10,802 bases of DNA from Ilumatobacteraceae bacterium. GTDB lineage: Bacteria > Actinomycetota > Acidimicrobiia > Acidimicrobiales > Ilumatobacteraceae. The stretch lies in NCBI GenBank assembly GCA_016463105.1, contig JAEMRY010000012.1, forward strand, positions 1 through 10,802, read 5' to 3'. Shown piece after piece: positions 1 to 5,763 of this stretch. The stretch's first letter is position 1, and every line of letters begins with the position of its first letter. A program made the position numbers and the translations under genes. A model generated the notes under the pieces. It had not been told where the DNA came from, ran no database searches, and was given only the letters and a program-made list of their open reading frames with translations.

Positions 1-42
1 ATTATTGAGAAACATCAACACAATTGAAGAAATGAATAACTA

Positions 43-70
43 ATTTCAACTATCCCATTTCAACTATCCT
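43..70 (+). repeat. Tandem 14-base duplication containing two -10-like elements
   Basis: Bases 43-56 and 57-70 are two adjacent copies of ATTTCAACTATCC plus one base, which is C in the first copy and T in the second. They match at 13 of 14 positions with no gap. Each copy contains a TATCC core. The second reads TATCCT, a full TANNNT hexamer, and the first reads TATCCC. The duplication sits directly on the promoter of the rhodanese gene. Confidence 0.85.
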
Positions 71-76
71 TGCGTC
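65..76 (+). promoter_or_regulatory. Leaderless -10 promoter of the rhodanese gene
   Basis: TATCCT at 65-70 fits TANNNT and is followed by six bases (TGCGTC) and then the ATG at 77. That spacing puts the transcription start at or next to the A of ATG. No Shine-Dalgarno sequence is present. I see no convincing -35 hexamer 16-18 bases upstream. The same layout recurs at five other unit-heading genes in this window, which is the main support. Confidence 0.6.
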
Positions 77-403
77 ATGTCGATTAGCGAAGTCTCAGTA
101 AATCAACTTGCCGATTTTATATCTAAGGGTTCGCGTGTGATAGATGTTCGTGAATTAAACGAATATCAAGCCGGACATATACCTGGAGCAATACACGTGC
201 CTCTGGCGACAGTTCCTGAAAATACTGCTGTATTCAAATCAGAGCAGAATGTTTTTATTGTTTGTCGAAGTGGCGGGCGAAGCATGCAAGCATGCGAATT
301 TCTGCACGAAAACGAAGTCACAAATGTTGTCAATGTCGAAGGTGGCACAATGGGCTGGATAGCCATAGGGCACGATGTCATTACTGGAGACGAACCAAGT
401 TGA
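77..403 (+). CDS. Single-domain rhodanese-like sulfurtransferase
   Basis: This 108-residue protein is one complete rhodanese domain. Family members carry sulfane sulfur on an active-site cysteine and pass it to a thiophilic acceptor such as cyanide, thioredoxin or another thiol. Visible hallmarks are the strand-loop IDVRELNEYQAGHIPGAIHVP (about residues 22-42), the active-site loop CRSGGRS with the presumed catalytic Cys63, and the closing V-E-G-G-T-x-G-W motif near residues 87-94. The six-residue loop after Cys63 is the sulfur-specific type rather than the longer Cdc25-like loop. There is no signal peptide or membrane segment, so it should be cytosolic. It starts at ATG 77 immediately after a leaderless-type promoter. 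Its stop overlaps the start of RNase D, so the two are co-transcribed. The physiological sulfur acceptor cannot be read from the context. Confidence 0.93.
   Translation: MSISEVSVNQLADFISKGSRVIDVRELNEYQAGHIPGAIHVPLATVPENTAVFKSEQNVFIVCRSGGRSMQACEFLHENEVTNVVNVEGGTMGWIAIGHDVITGDEPS
386..390 (+). promoter_or_regulatory. Ribosome binding site that fixes the RNase D start
   Basis: GGAGA lies nine bases before the TTG at 400, inside the last codons of the rhodanese gene. It supports TTG 400 over the in-frame ATG at 262, which has no comparable signal and would add 46 residues unlike RNase D, all read out of frame through the rhodanese gene. Confidence 0.7.
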
Positions 404-1548
404 GTTATCAGTGGGTTGAAGATGATATTGCTCTCGATAATGTAATCGACGAAATTTTGCAGGCCCCTAGGTATGCGATAGATACCGAGTTTCACCGTGA
501 AAAAACTTATTATCCAAAACTCGCACTGGTGCAATTGAAATGGGGCGTCAAAACTGCATTAGTCGATCCACTTGCAGTTGATCCACGCGGTTTATCCAGA
601 TTGTTTGAAAGCGATGTGCTGGCGATATTTCATGCCGCTCAACAAGATTTAGAAGTTTTGCGTCATGCATCACTGGTTGCTCCTAAAAATATCTTTGACT
701 GTCAAATTGCCGCGGGCTTTCTTGGCTACTCGACACCGTCGTTAGCCACATTGGTTCAAACGTTCAAAAAGATTTCGCTATCAAAAGGCGACAGACTTAC
801 TGATTGGCTGCGTCGACCGTTAACCGAAGCACAATGTGTTTACGCAGCAGATGACGTCGCTCATTTGTTCGACCTACATGATCAACTCTCAGCGCAACTA
901 AACGAACTCGGTCGCACAATATGGGTGGAAGATGCTTGTCAAGATCTTGTTAATCGACCAAGCGGCCCTGGTGATTCGAGTTTGGCGTGGTTAAAACTAA
1001 AAGAGGCACGGTCACTTAAAGGTGCTTCTAGGGGCGTCGCGCAGGCCGTCGGACAGTGGCGTGAAGAGCGTGCGATGCGCAGCGATCATCCTCCGCGCAG
1101 AGTGATGTCAGACATGGCTCTTTTAGGAATTGCTCAACGCGTACCCAAGAATGTCGAAGAACTCGCTACGACTCGCGGTGTTGATGATCGACATTTATCA
1201 ACAGAGTTCTGTCGCGAAATTATGACTGCGATTCGCGACGGCTCTAAGCGAGTAGTCGAATTGCCTGGTCACGAATCTGATGATGTTGAAAAATGGGCGC
1301 GACCAGCGCTGACATTAATGACCGCATGGATCGGCGAACTCGCTAGACAACATCGAATCGACGCAACATTGCTGGCTACCCGCAGCGATATCAGTGCATT
1401 TTTGCGAAAATCATCTGATGCACGATTGGCAGTTGGTTGGCGAGCAATTGTGGTTGGCGAGGACCTGAACAAAATACTGGCTGGAACAGTGGGTCTAAGT
1501 GTTGATCGTGACGGACATCTCAAACTGATTGAGGCTGATAAATCTTAA
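400..1548 (+). CDS. rnd: Ribonuclease D (DEDDy 3'-5' exoribonuclease with HRDC domain)
   Basis: A 382-residue protein, close to the roughly 375 residues usual for RNase D, a 3'-5' exonuclease that trims tRNA and other stable RNA precursors. All DEDDy metal-binding and catalytic residues are visible: Asp28 and Glu30 in AIDTEF (Exo I), Asp83 in FHAAQQDLEVL (Exo II), and Tyr148 with Asp152 in YAADDV (Exo III). Their spacing nearly matches the E. coli enzyme. A helical region at about 190-285, including SLKGASRGVAQAVGQWREERA, fits the HRDC nucleic-acid-binding domain. The rest is the less conserved C-terminal helical part. The start is TTG 400, which overlaps the rhodanese TGA (TTGA) and has GGAGA nine bases upstream. 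Translation is therefore probably coupled to the rhodanese gene. An alternative ATG at 262 is unlikely because those extra residues come from the rhodanese gene read in the wrong frame. Confidence 0.93.
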   Translation: MSYQWVEDDIALDNVIDEILQAPRYAIDTEFHREKTYYPKLALVQLKWGVKTALVDPLAVDPRGLSRLFESDVLAIFHAAQQDLEVLRHASLVAPKNIFDCQIAAGFLGYSTPSLATLVQTFKKISLSKGDRLTDWLRRPLTEAQCVYAADDVAHLFDLHDQLSAQLNELGRTIWVEDACQDLVNRPSGPGDSSLAWLKLKEARSLKGASRGVAQAVGQWREERAMRSDHPPRRVMSDMALLGIAQRVPKNVEELATTRGVDDRHLSTEFCREIMTAIRDGSKRVVELPGHESDDVEKWARPALTLMTAWIGELARQHRIDATLLATRSDISAFLRKSSDARLAVGWRAIVVGEDLNKILAGTVGLSVDRDGHLKLIEADKS

Positions 1549-1652
1549 TTCCACCGTTTATCCACGATTAGTTGCTAGTCTTACGCGCAATGTCTAACCA
1601 CTAGGCGGTGACCAAAACCGGTAATCGCCCCAGAGAAATTTGGAGCCCTATC
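1549..1652 (+). other. Short spacer with a possible extended -10 element
   Basis: This 104-base gap contains TGCTAGTCT at 1574-1582, which overlaps the extended -10 form TGNTANNNT (hexamer 1576-1581). Eight bases later comes a four-codon ORF (ATG 1590, stop TAG 1602). No good -35 element was seen. Stem arms are limited to about four bases (TTGC near 1572 with GCAA near 1587) and no U-tract follows, so no terminator is evident after RNase D. The promoter assignment is weak. Confidence 0.25.
1642..1645 (+). promoter_or_regulatory. Ribosome binding site favouring GTG 1653
   Basis: GGAG lies seven bases before GTG 1653, standard Shine-Dalgarno spacing. The upstream in-frame GTG at 1608 has only a G-rich AGGCG directly touching it, which is too close to serve as a Shine-Dalgarno site. 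Confidence 0.6.
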
Positions 1653-1859
1653 GTGAAAAAGGGTCGTCATCGTCGATTTGAGGAAGCACGCCGCCTGAAA
1701 CAAACAGGTCCGACTGCCGCAGATCTTGGAGTTTCGCGTGAAAGCAAGTCGAAGTCGCAAGAAGACGAATATGCAGCCATAGCCGAGCGTTATGGCGTGA
1801 GATTCGATGAAGATGGCGAAGAACTCGCCGATGAAGTAACAGACGAAGATAATTCTTAA
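1653..1859 (+). CDS. Small conserved-looking hypothetical protein, basic head and acidic tail
   Basis: I do not recognise a function. With GTG 1653 as start the product is 68 residues. It opens with a strongly basic helix (KKGRHRRFEEARRLKQ), has a Ser/Lys-rich linker near residues 26-36, then a short segment EYAAIAERYGVRFDEDGEE, and ends in a strongly acidic tail (DEVTDEDNS). This split charge resembles small nucleic-acid- or ribosome-associated proteins of actinobacteria, but that is only an impression. The start was chosen because GGAG sits seven bases upstream. GTG 1608 would give 83 residues and cannot be excluded. It lies 104 bases after RNase D and 35 bases before typA on the same strand, so shared transcription with typA is plausible. 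There is no signal peptide, membrane helix or cysteine. Confidence 0.7.
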   Translation: MKKGRHRRFEEARRLKQTGPTAADLGVSRESKSKSQEDEYAAIAERYGVRFDEDGEELADEVTDEDNS

Positions 1860-1894
1860 TTCATTAACTAACCAACTGAAACTGAGTAACCCCC

Positions 1895-3730
1895 ATTAAT
1901 AACATTCGAAATATCGCATTAGTAGCGCACGTTGACCATGGCAAAACAACATTGCTTGACGCTTTGCTTAAAACAGGCGGAACCTTCGCCGCTCACCAAG
2001 CAGTCGTTGATCGAGTCATGGACTCAAATGATCAAGAACGTGAGCGTGGCATCACAATTTTGGCCAAGGCGGCCGAGATTGAATGGCGTGGCACGAAAAT
2101 TAATCTTGTAGATACTCCAGGTCACGCCGACTTTGGTGGCGAAGTAGAGCGAGCACTCGCACTTGTTGACGGAATTCTGCTTTTGGTCGATGCGGCTGAA
2201 GGTCCACTTCCACAAACTCGCTATGTTTTGTCGAAGGCTCTTGCTCGTGATCTTCCAGTCGTAGTGGTGCTGAACAAAGTTGATCGCTCAGATGCTCGTC
2301 CAGATGAAGTGCTTCATGAAGTTGAGCAACTTTTCTTAGACCTTGCACATCATGACCATCACTTAAGTTTTCCGGTTATTTCTGCAGTTGCTAGAGATGG
2401 GCGCTCAATGAAGGGCATCGGCATGCCAGCCGAAAATGCAGACCTTGTGCCGTTGCTGGATGCAATTCTCGACACGATTCCTGCTCCGACAGATGATCCT
2501 GCTGCACCACTTCAAGCCTTGGTTGCCAACTTAGATGCTTCTGATTATTTAGGCCGTTTGGCTATTGGTCGTGTTCATGCTGGTGTGTTGCGCAAAGGCG
2601 ACACAGTAACTGTTTGGCAACATCCGAATGCAACTAATCCTGCGCCATCAATCAAGCGCCGCATTTCAACTCTTTATGCTTTTCGCGGTATCAGCCGCGA
2701 AGAAGTGAGCGAAGTTTCTGCAGGTGACCTATTCATTTTGGCCGGTATTGACGAAGTAGAAGTAGGCGACACAATCGCAGCGCTAGAAAACGCTGCACCA
2801 TTGCCTCGACTTGAAGTTGACGAGCCAGTATTGCGAATGAGTTTTGGTGTGAACACGTCGCCATACGCGGGTCGCGAAGGAACTTTCTTGACCAGCCGTC
2901 ACCTTAGTGAGCGTTTGTTCAAAGAAGTGCTCGGAAACGTTTCGATTCGTGTCAATACCACTGATACACCAGACGTAATCGAAGTTGCTGGTCGTGGAGA
3001 ACTGCAACTTGCTGTTCTAATCGAAAATATGCGTCGCGAAGGATACGAACTTCAAGTGAGTCGTCCTGAAGTAATTACAAAAGAAATCGACGGCAAAAAG
3101 CAAGAGCCCCTTGAAGCCGGAACGATCGACGTGCCAGACGAATATGTTGGTGCAGTAACTCAAGCACTCGCGCCTCGCAAAGGTCGCGTGACAAATCTTG
3201 AGCCAGGCGACAGTGGACGAACAATCGTAAGTTTTCAGGCACCTTCGCGCGGTCTTATTGGTTTTAGATCGCTGTTACTGACCGTGACTCGTGGAACTGC
3301 TTTGTTGCACCAGAGTTTGGCAGGGTATATGCCATGGGCAGGAGAGCTGCCTCATCGTTTAGGTGGAGCAATGGTTGCTGACCGTAAAGGCTCAACAACA
3401 GCCTATGCACTTGATAATTTGCAACTTCGTGGCACGCTGTTTGTCGCACCAGGAGTTGAAGTTTATGAAGGAATGGTTGTCGGTGAGAACTCTCGTGATG
3501 ACGAAATGGTCGTGAATGCAGTTCGTGCCAAAGAAATGACGAACATTCGTACTCACAGTCACGATGATGGACCAAAGCTTGCAACACCTGTAACTCACAC
3601 GCTCGAGACTGGTATTCAATGGATTGCTGATGACGAACTTGTTGAAGTTACTCCGACAAATATCAGAATTCGCAAGCGCTATTTGTCGATCGAAGACCGT
3701 CGCAAGTCAAACAAGGGCAGCAAAAACTAA
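1895..3730 (+). CDS. typA: Translational GTPase TypA/BipA, apparently starting at ATT
   Basis: TypA/BipA is a ribosome-binding GTPase of the EF-G/LepA group, linked in other bacteria to stress and low-temperature growth and ribosome assembly. From the proposed start it has 611 residues, close to the family's usual ~607. The GTPase motifs are complete: G1 AHVDHGKT (11-18), switch I ERERGITI (48-55), G3 DTPGH (73-77) and G4 NKVD (127-130). Later come a beta-barrel domain (about 200-290), EF-G-like domains including GRGELQLAVLIENMRREG, and the TypA-specific C-terminal domain (GLIGFRSLLLTVTRGTALL, then ENSRDDEMVVNAVRAKEMTN). The reading frame opens after a TGA at 1883 and holds no ATG, GTG or TTG before TTG 1952. 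Starting there would delete the P-loop. ATT 1895 gives the family-typical start NNIRNIALVAHVDHGK. Only a weak GAG (1884-1886) precedes it. The gene converges on the Cys-rich gene at 3739. Confidence 0.93.
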   Translation: MNNIRNIALVAHVDHGKTTLLDALLKTGGTFAAHQAVVDRVMDSNDQERERGITILAKAAEIEWRGTKINLVDTPGHADFGGEVERALALVDGILLLVDAAEGPLPQTRYVLSKALARDLPVVVVLNKVDRSDARPDEVLHEVEQLFLDLAHHDHHLSFPVISAVARDGRSMKGIGMPAENADLVPLLDAILDTIPAPTDDPAAPLQALVANLDASDYLGRLAIGRVHAGVLRKGDTVTVWQHPNATNPAPSIKRRISTLYAFRGISREEVSEVSAGDLFILAGIDEVEVGDTIAALENAAPLPRLEVDEPVLRMSFGVNTSPYAGREGTFLTSRHLSERLFKEVLGNVSIRVNTTDTPDVIEVAGRGELQLAVLIENMRREGYELQVSRPEVITKEIDGKKQEPLEAGTIDVPDEYVGAVTQALAPRKGRVTNLEPGDSGRTIVSFQAPSRGLIGFRSLLLTVTRGTALLHQSLAGYMPWAGELPHRLGGAMVADRKGSTTAYALDNLQLRGTLFVAPGVEVYEGMVVGENSRDDEMVVNAVRAKEMTNIRTHSHDDGPKLATPVTHTLETGIQWIADDELVEVTPTNIRIRKRYLSIEDRRKSNKGSKN

Positions 3731-3751
3731 TTTAAAAGTTATTTAGTTTTT
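3722..3751. terminator. Possible bidirectional terminator shared by convergent genes
   Basis: AAAAACTAA (3722-3730) and TTAGTTTTT (3743-3751) are perfect inverted repeats of nine bases around a 12-base loop. On either strand the transcript would end its stem in a run of U after a run of A. The stem has a single G-C pair, so it is weak thermodynamically and its function is uncertain. It covers the stop codons of both typA and the Cys-rich gene, which are only eight bases apart. Confidence 0.4.
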
Positions 3752-4476
3752 ACTTTGCTACGCACTTGTGGGTGCGGCAAGAAAGTCGTTCGAGGCTTTT
3801 GTAATTGCTTGACGATCATGTCGTAGATCTCATCGCCACAAAGTTCAATCAATTCGTCTTTGAGATACTTATATACAGGTCGTGAGCCGACAAATGCCGA
3901 TGAGTCATCGGTGCACCACCAATGAAAATCGTGTCCGCCGCCGCCCCAATCGCGACGTTTCCATTCGCGCACGATTGAAAGAATGTGATCCTCATCTTCA
4001 TCATGCTGTTCTAAACGCAGTGGAACCTGCCAACAAACATCTGGCTTCCAATCCATTGGTCGTTCACCTTCGGCAGTGGCGGCAACGTGAAATGCGCAGC
4101 CCATCCCGCCCTCAAAATCAGGACGATTATGAAAAATGCAGGCGCCTTTATAAGAACTTGTGATGTCTGATCCATCTTTTTCTTTTGCTAGCCACTTGCC
4201 ATCTCGACCACGATCAAAATTTTGCCAGTGTTCCGGCTTTAATCGCTTCACACTTTTTTTGACAGATGCAAGGTCTTCTTTGTCAATAAAGTGCGCACCG
4301 TAACTGCAACAACCTTGATGCAATTCTGGTGCCGGATCATCAAGCACACCTTGACAGCCGTTGCCGTAGATGCAAGTCCAGTTTGACCTCAAGAATGTTG
4401 CGTCAATCATCCAGGTCTGTTCAAGATCTGGGTCGGCGAAACTAATCCATTCGTGAAGTTCTTCGGGTTGCGACAT
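3739..4476 (-). CDS. Conserved hypothetical cysteine-rich protein, possible metal binding
   Basis: A 245-residue soluble protein of unknown function. It resembles, from memory, a conserved actinobacterial hypothetical family with segments like CIYGNGCQGVL, QGCCSYGAHF, GACIFHNRP, GCAFH and RPMDWKPDVCWQVPLR. Eight cysteines can be placed: 35, 41, 56, 57, 113, 127, 148 and one near 188. They fall in short conserved-looking motifs, several next to His (62, 116, 130). That spread suggests one or two Zn or Fe-S sites, as in YkgJ-type Cys-rich proteins, but the metal is inference. A second half rich in Trp and acidic residues includes RDWGGGGHDFHWWCTDD. There is no signal peptide or membrane helix. 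It starts at ATG 4476 behind a leaderless-type promoter, is divergent from the 65-residue gene and convergent with typA. No enzyme family could be assigned. Confidence 0.85.
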   Translation of the reverse strand: MSQPEELHEWISFADPDLEQTWMIDATFLRSNWTCIYGNGCQGVLDDPAPELHQGCCSYGAHFIDKEDLASVKKSVKRLKPEHWQNFDRGRDGKWLAKEKDGSDITSSYKGACIFHNRPDFEGGMGCAFHVAATAEGERPMDWKPDVCWQVPLRLEQHDEDEDHILSIVREWKRRDWGGGGHDFHWWCTDDSSAFVGSRPVYKYLKDELIELCGDEIYDMIVKQLQKPRTTFLPHPQVRSKVKTK

Positions 4477-4489
4477 GGTGATGAGGCTA
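4477..4489 (-). promoter_or_regulatory. Leaderless -10 promoter of the Cys-rich gene
   Basis: On the minus strand TAGCCT (4489 to 4484) fits TANNNT and is followed by seven bases and then the ATG at 4476. No Shine-Dalgarno sequence is present. A TTGCGT lies 19 bases upstream of it (4514 to 4509), inside the first codons of the divergent gene, and might act as a poor -35. Confidence 0.5.
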
Positions 4490-4493
4490 ATGG

Positions 4494-4505
4494 CATACTT
4501 ATTGC
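4494..4505 (+). promoter_or_regulatory. Leaderless extended -10 promoter of the 65-residue gene
   Basis: CATACT at 4494-4499 is preceded by TGG, giving an extended -10 (TGN plus a near-TATACT hexamer), and is followed by six bases and ATG 4506. The first base departs from the TANNNT pattern. There is no Shine-Dalgarno sequence. Its -10 is only four bases from the -10 of the divergent gene. Confidence 0.5.
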
Positions 4506-4703
4506 ATGACGCAAAATTCAGAACAAAATAACGAAGAGATTATTCAGCAACTACGAAATATTTCAGAGACACTTGCCGACCGAGCACTTAGCGCATTAAA
4601 AGAAGCACATGCAGCAGGTGAAGCGAAGCGCCCAGAGATCGAACGCACCTTGACTCAGGCTCGACGCGCAATCGAGAAGGCGATTGGGCTATTGATTCGC
4701 TAG
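4506..4703 (+). CDS. Small helical hypothetical protein
   Basis: A 65-residue protein of unknown function. After a polar N-terminus rich in Asn, Gln and Glu it is almost entirely predicted helix. One segment runs over about residues 10-38 (IIQQLRNISETLADRALSA and on) and a second over 43-64 (EIERTLTQARRAIEKAIGLL). They are joined by a likely break at AKRPE. Heptad-like Leu/Ile spacing suggests a helical hairpin or a small coiled-coil dimer. There is no signal peptide and no cysteine. It starts at ATG 4506 with a leaderless-type promoter and no ribosome binding site. It is divergent from the Cys-rich gene and convergent with the LOG gene, 16 bases away. It may be real but lineage-restricted. 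Its good start context and well-formed helical composition argue against a chance ORF. Confidence 0.72.
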   Translation: MTQNSEQNNEEIIQQLRNISETLADRALSALKEAHAAGEAKRPEIERTLTQARRAIEKAIGLLIR

Positions 4704-4719
4704 AACTGCTTATTAGCAA

Positions 4720-5763
4720 CTAAGAATTGTTCAAAACATCGATCAACTTACGCAAACCGCCAAAATCTCTTCTTGCAAATTGAAAAGCAATTCGAAATTT
4801 ATCAAGGTTGTCTTTATCGGCTAATTCGCTTGACGTTGCTTGAATGGTCTCGATGACGCCAGATTCACAGAGATACGCGAATTCTGCGTTGATCTTGTTC
4901 AAAGTGGCGTCTGAAACTTCGCGATTAAGTCTGAGCACTATCTTTTTTCCAACAATGCGCATTGAGTGATAATTGTTGTAGAAAGTCACGATTTCACTTA
5001 CGGCATCTTCAACACTGTTGGCCACGTGATACAAAGCCAGATCAGATTCAGAGACTAAACGGCGGGGGATCAAAGACGTTTTGACGAAGTTGTTAACACT
5101 CTCCCAAAATGGATCGTCTGGTAAATCAAGCATCACGATCGGAACTGGATTGCCCTTGCCAGTCTGCGACAGTGTCAATAACTCAAACATCTCGTCGAGA
5201 GTTCCAAAACCGCCCGGCATGCAAATAAATGCGTTTGATTCTTTAACGAGCATCAACTTTCTAGTGAAAAAGTAACGCATCGAGACATATTTTTCGTCTC
5301 CAGCAATAATCGGATTTGCTGATGTCTCAAACGGCAACCTGATACTGACGCCAATTGACATGTCACGACCTGCACCCGACATTCCTGCTTCCATGATTCC
5401 GGGGCCAGCACCAGTCACAACCATCCAGCCGTTGTCGGCAAGTGCCTTGGCAACTTCTTGTGTCAATTTATAAAGTGGGTCGTCTTTCGTGGTTCGTGCT
5501 GATCCAAATATCGTTACTTTTTTTCTCTGCGTATACGGCGCAAACATTACGAATGCGTCTCGCATTTCATCTAACGCCGCACTGGCAATCTTCAAATTTA
5601 ATGTGTTGCGAACATCGCCGCCGAGTTGTAATGAAGTCGTGATCATCTCAGCAACGAGTCGACGATCTGTCGTGATATTGGCTTTCAAAATTAATTCGTC
5701 AATCAATTGTTTCAATTCTTGACTGTCGATATTCGTGGTCTTCGTGACCTTCGCGATCTTCAT
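4720..5763 (-). CDS. LOG-family (TIGR00730) nucleotide 5'-monophosphate hydrolase-like protein with C-terminal extension
   Basis: A 347-residue protein with a Rossmann-like LOG core at about 80-250. Family members hydrolyse the N-glycosidic bond of (cytokinin-modified or ordinary) nucleoside 5'-monophosphates, giving a free base and ribose 5-phosphate; many databases still call them lysine decarboxylases. Visible motifs are IFGSAR (85-90), VVTGAGPGIMEAG (115-127), the paired Arg168-Lys169 in FFTRKLML, and the signature PGGFGTLDE (183-191). A helical N-terminal segment of about 80 residues precedes the core. About 100 residues after it include RIVGKKIVLRLNREV, so it is larger than the ~190-residue minimal LOG enzymes. 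The C-terminal part may be regulatory, but I do not recognise it. Its ATG overlaps the transaldolase stop (ATGA, 5760-5763), so it is the last gene of the tkt-tal unit. Which nucleotide it uses cannot be told from sequence. Confidence 0.88.
   Translation of the reverse strand: MKIAKVTKTTNIDSQELKQLIDELILKANITTDRRLVAEMITTSLQLGGDVRNTLNLKIASAALDEMRDAFVMFAPYTQRKKVTIFGSARTTKDDPLYKLTQEVAKALADNGWMVVTGAGPGIMEAGMSGAGRDMSIGVSIRLPFETSANPIIAGDEKYVSMRYFFTRKLMLVKESNAFICMPGGFGTLDEMFELLTLSQTGKGNPVPIVMLDLPDDPFWESVNNFVKTSLIPRRLVSESDLALYHVANSVEDAVSEIVTFYNNYHSMRIVGKKIVLRLNREVSDATLNKINAEFAYLCESGVIETIQATSSELADKDNLDKFRIAFQFARRDFGGLRKLIDVLNNS

Larger units (their letters stand above)
1..76. other. Left-edge spacer, possible tail of an upstream gene
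   Basis: There is no complete gene here. On the + strand, one frame is open from base 2 to a TAA at 41-43 and would encode a 13-residue hydrophilic tail ending EEMNN. Another frame is open from base 1 to a TGA at 25-27. Either could be the 3' end of a gene to the left, and nothing in so few residues identifies it. The remainder, 43-76, is occupied by a 14-base tandem duplication and the rhodanese promoter. Confidence 0.3.

Noticed and set aside
70..79. TTGCGTCATG shared with the minus strand at 4514-4505
   Set aside because: The ten-base match lies downstream of one -10 and inside the other gene, so it has no common positional logic.
282..295. Doubled GCATGC palindrome
   Set aside because: Falls inside rhodanese codons next to the active-site loop and fits the reading frame; two short palindromes in 14 bases are likely chance.
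262..399. N-terminal extension of RNase D from ATG 262
   Set aside because: These codons are the rhodanese gene read out of frame. They show no RNase D similarity, and TTG 400 has a good ribosome binding site and gives the family length.
1608..1652. GTG 1608 as start of the small hypothetical protein
   Set aside because: No spaced Shine-Dalgarno and only a partial -10 (TAACCA). GTG 1653 has GGAG seven bases upstream. Kept as an alternative.
2024..3619. Several antisense ORFs across typA
   Set aside because: They lie opposite strongly conserved TypA codons, have no family features, and are expected shadows of biased codon use.
3882..4163. Plus-strand ORF opposite the Cys-rich gene
   Set aside because: Arg-rich low-quality translation, no start signals, fully inside the better-supported minus-strand gene.
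4701..4722. Hairpin TGCT-TATT-AGCA between the 65-residue and LOG genes as a terminator
   Set aside because: Only four base pairs and no U-tract on either side.
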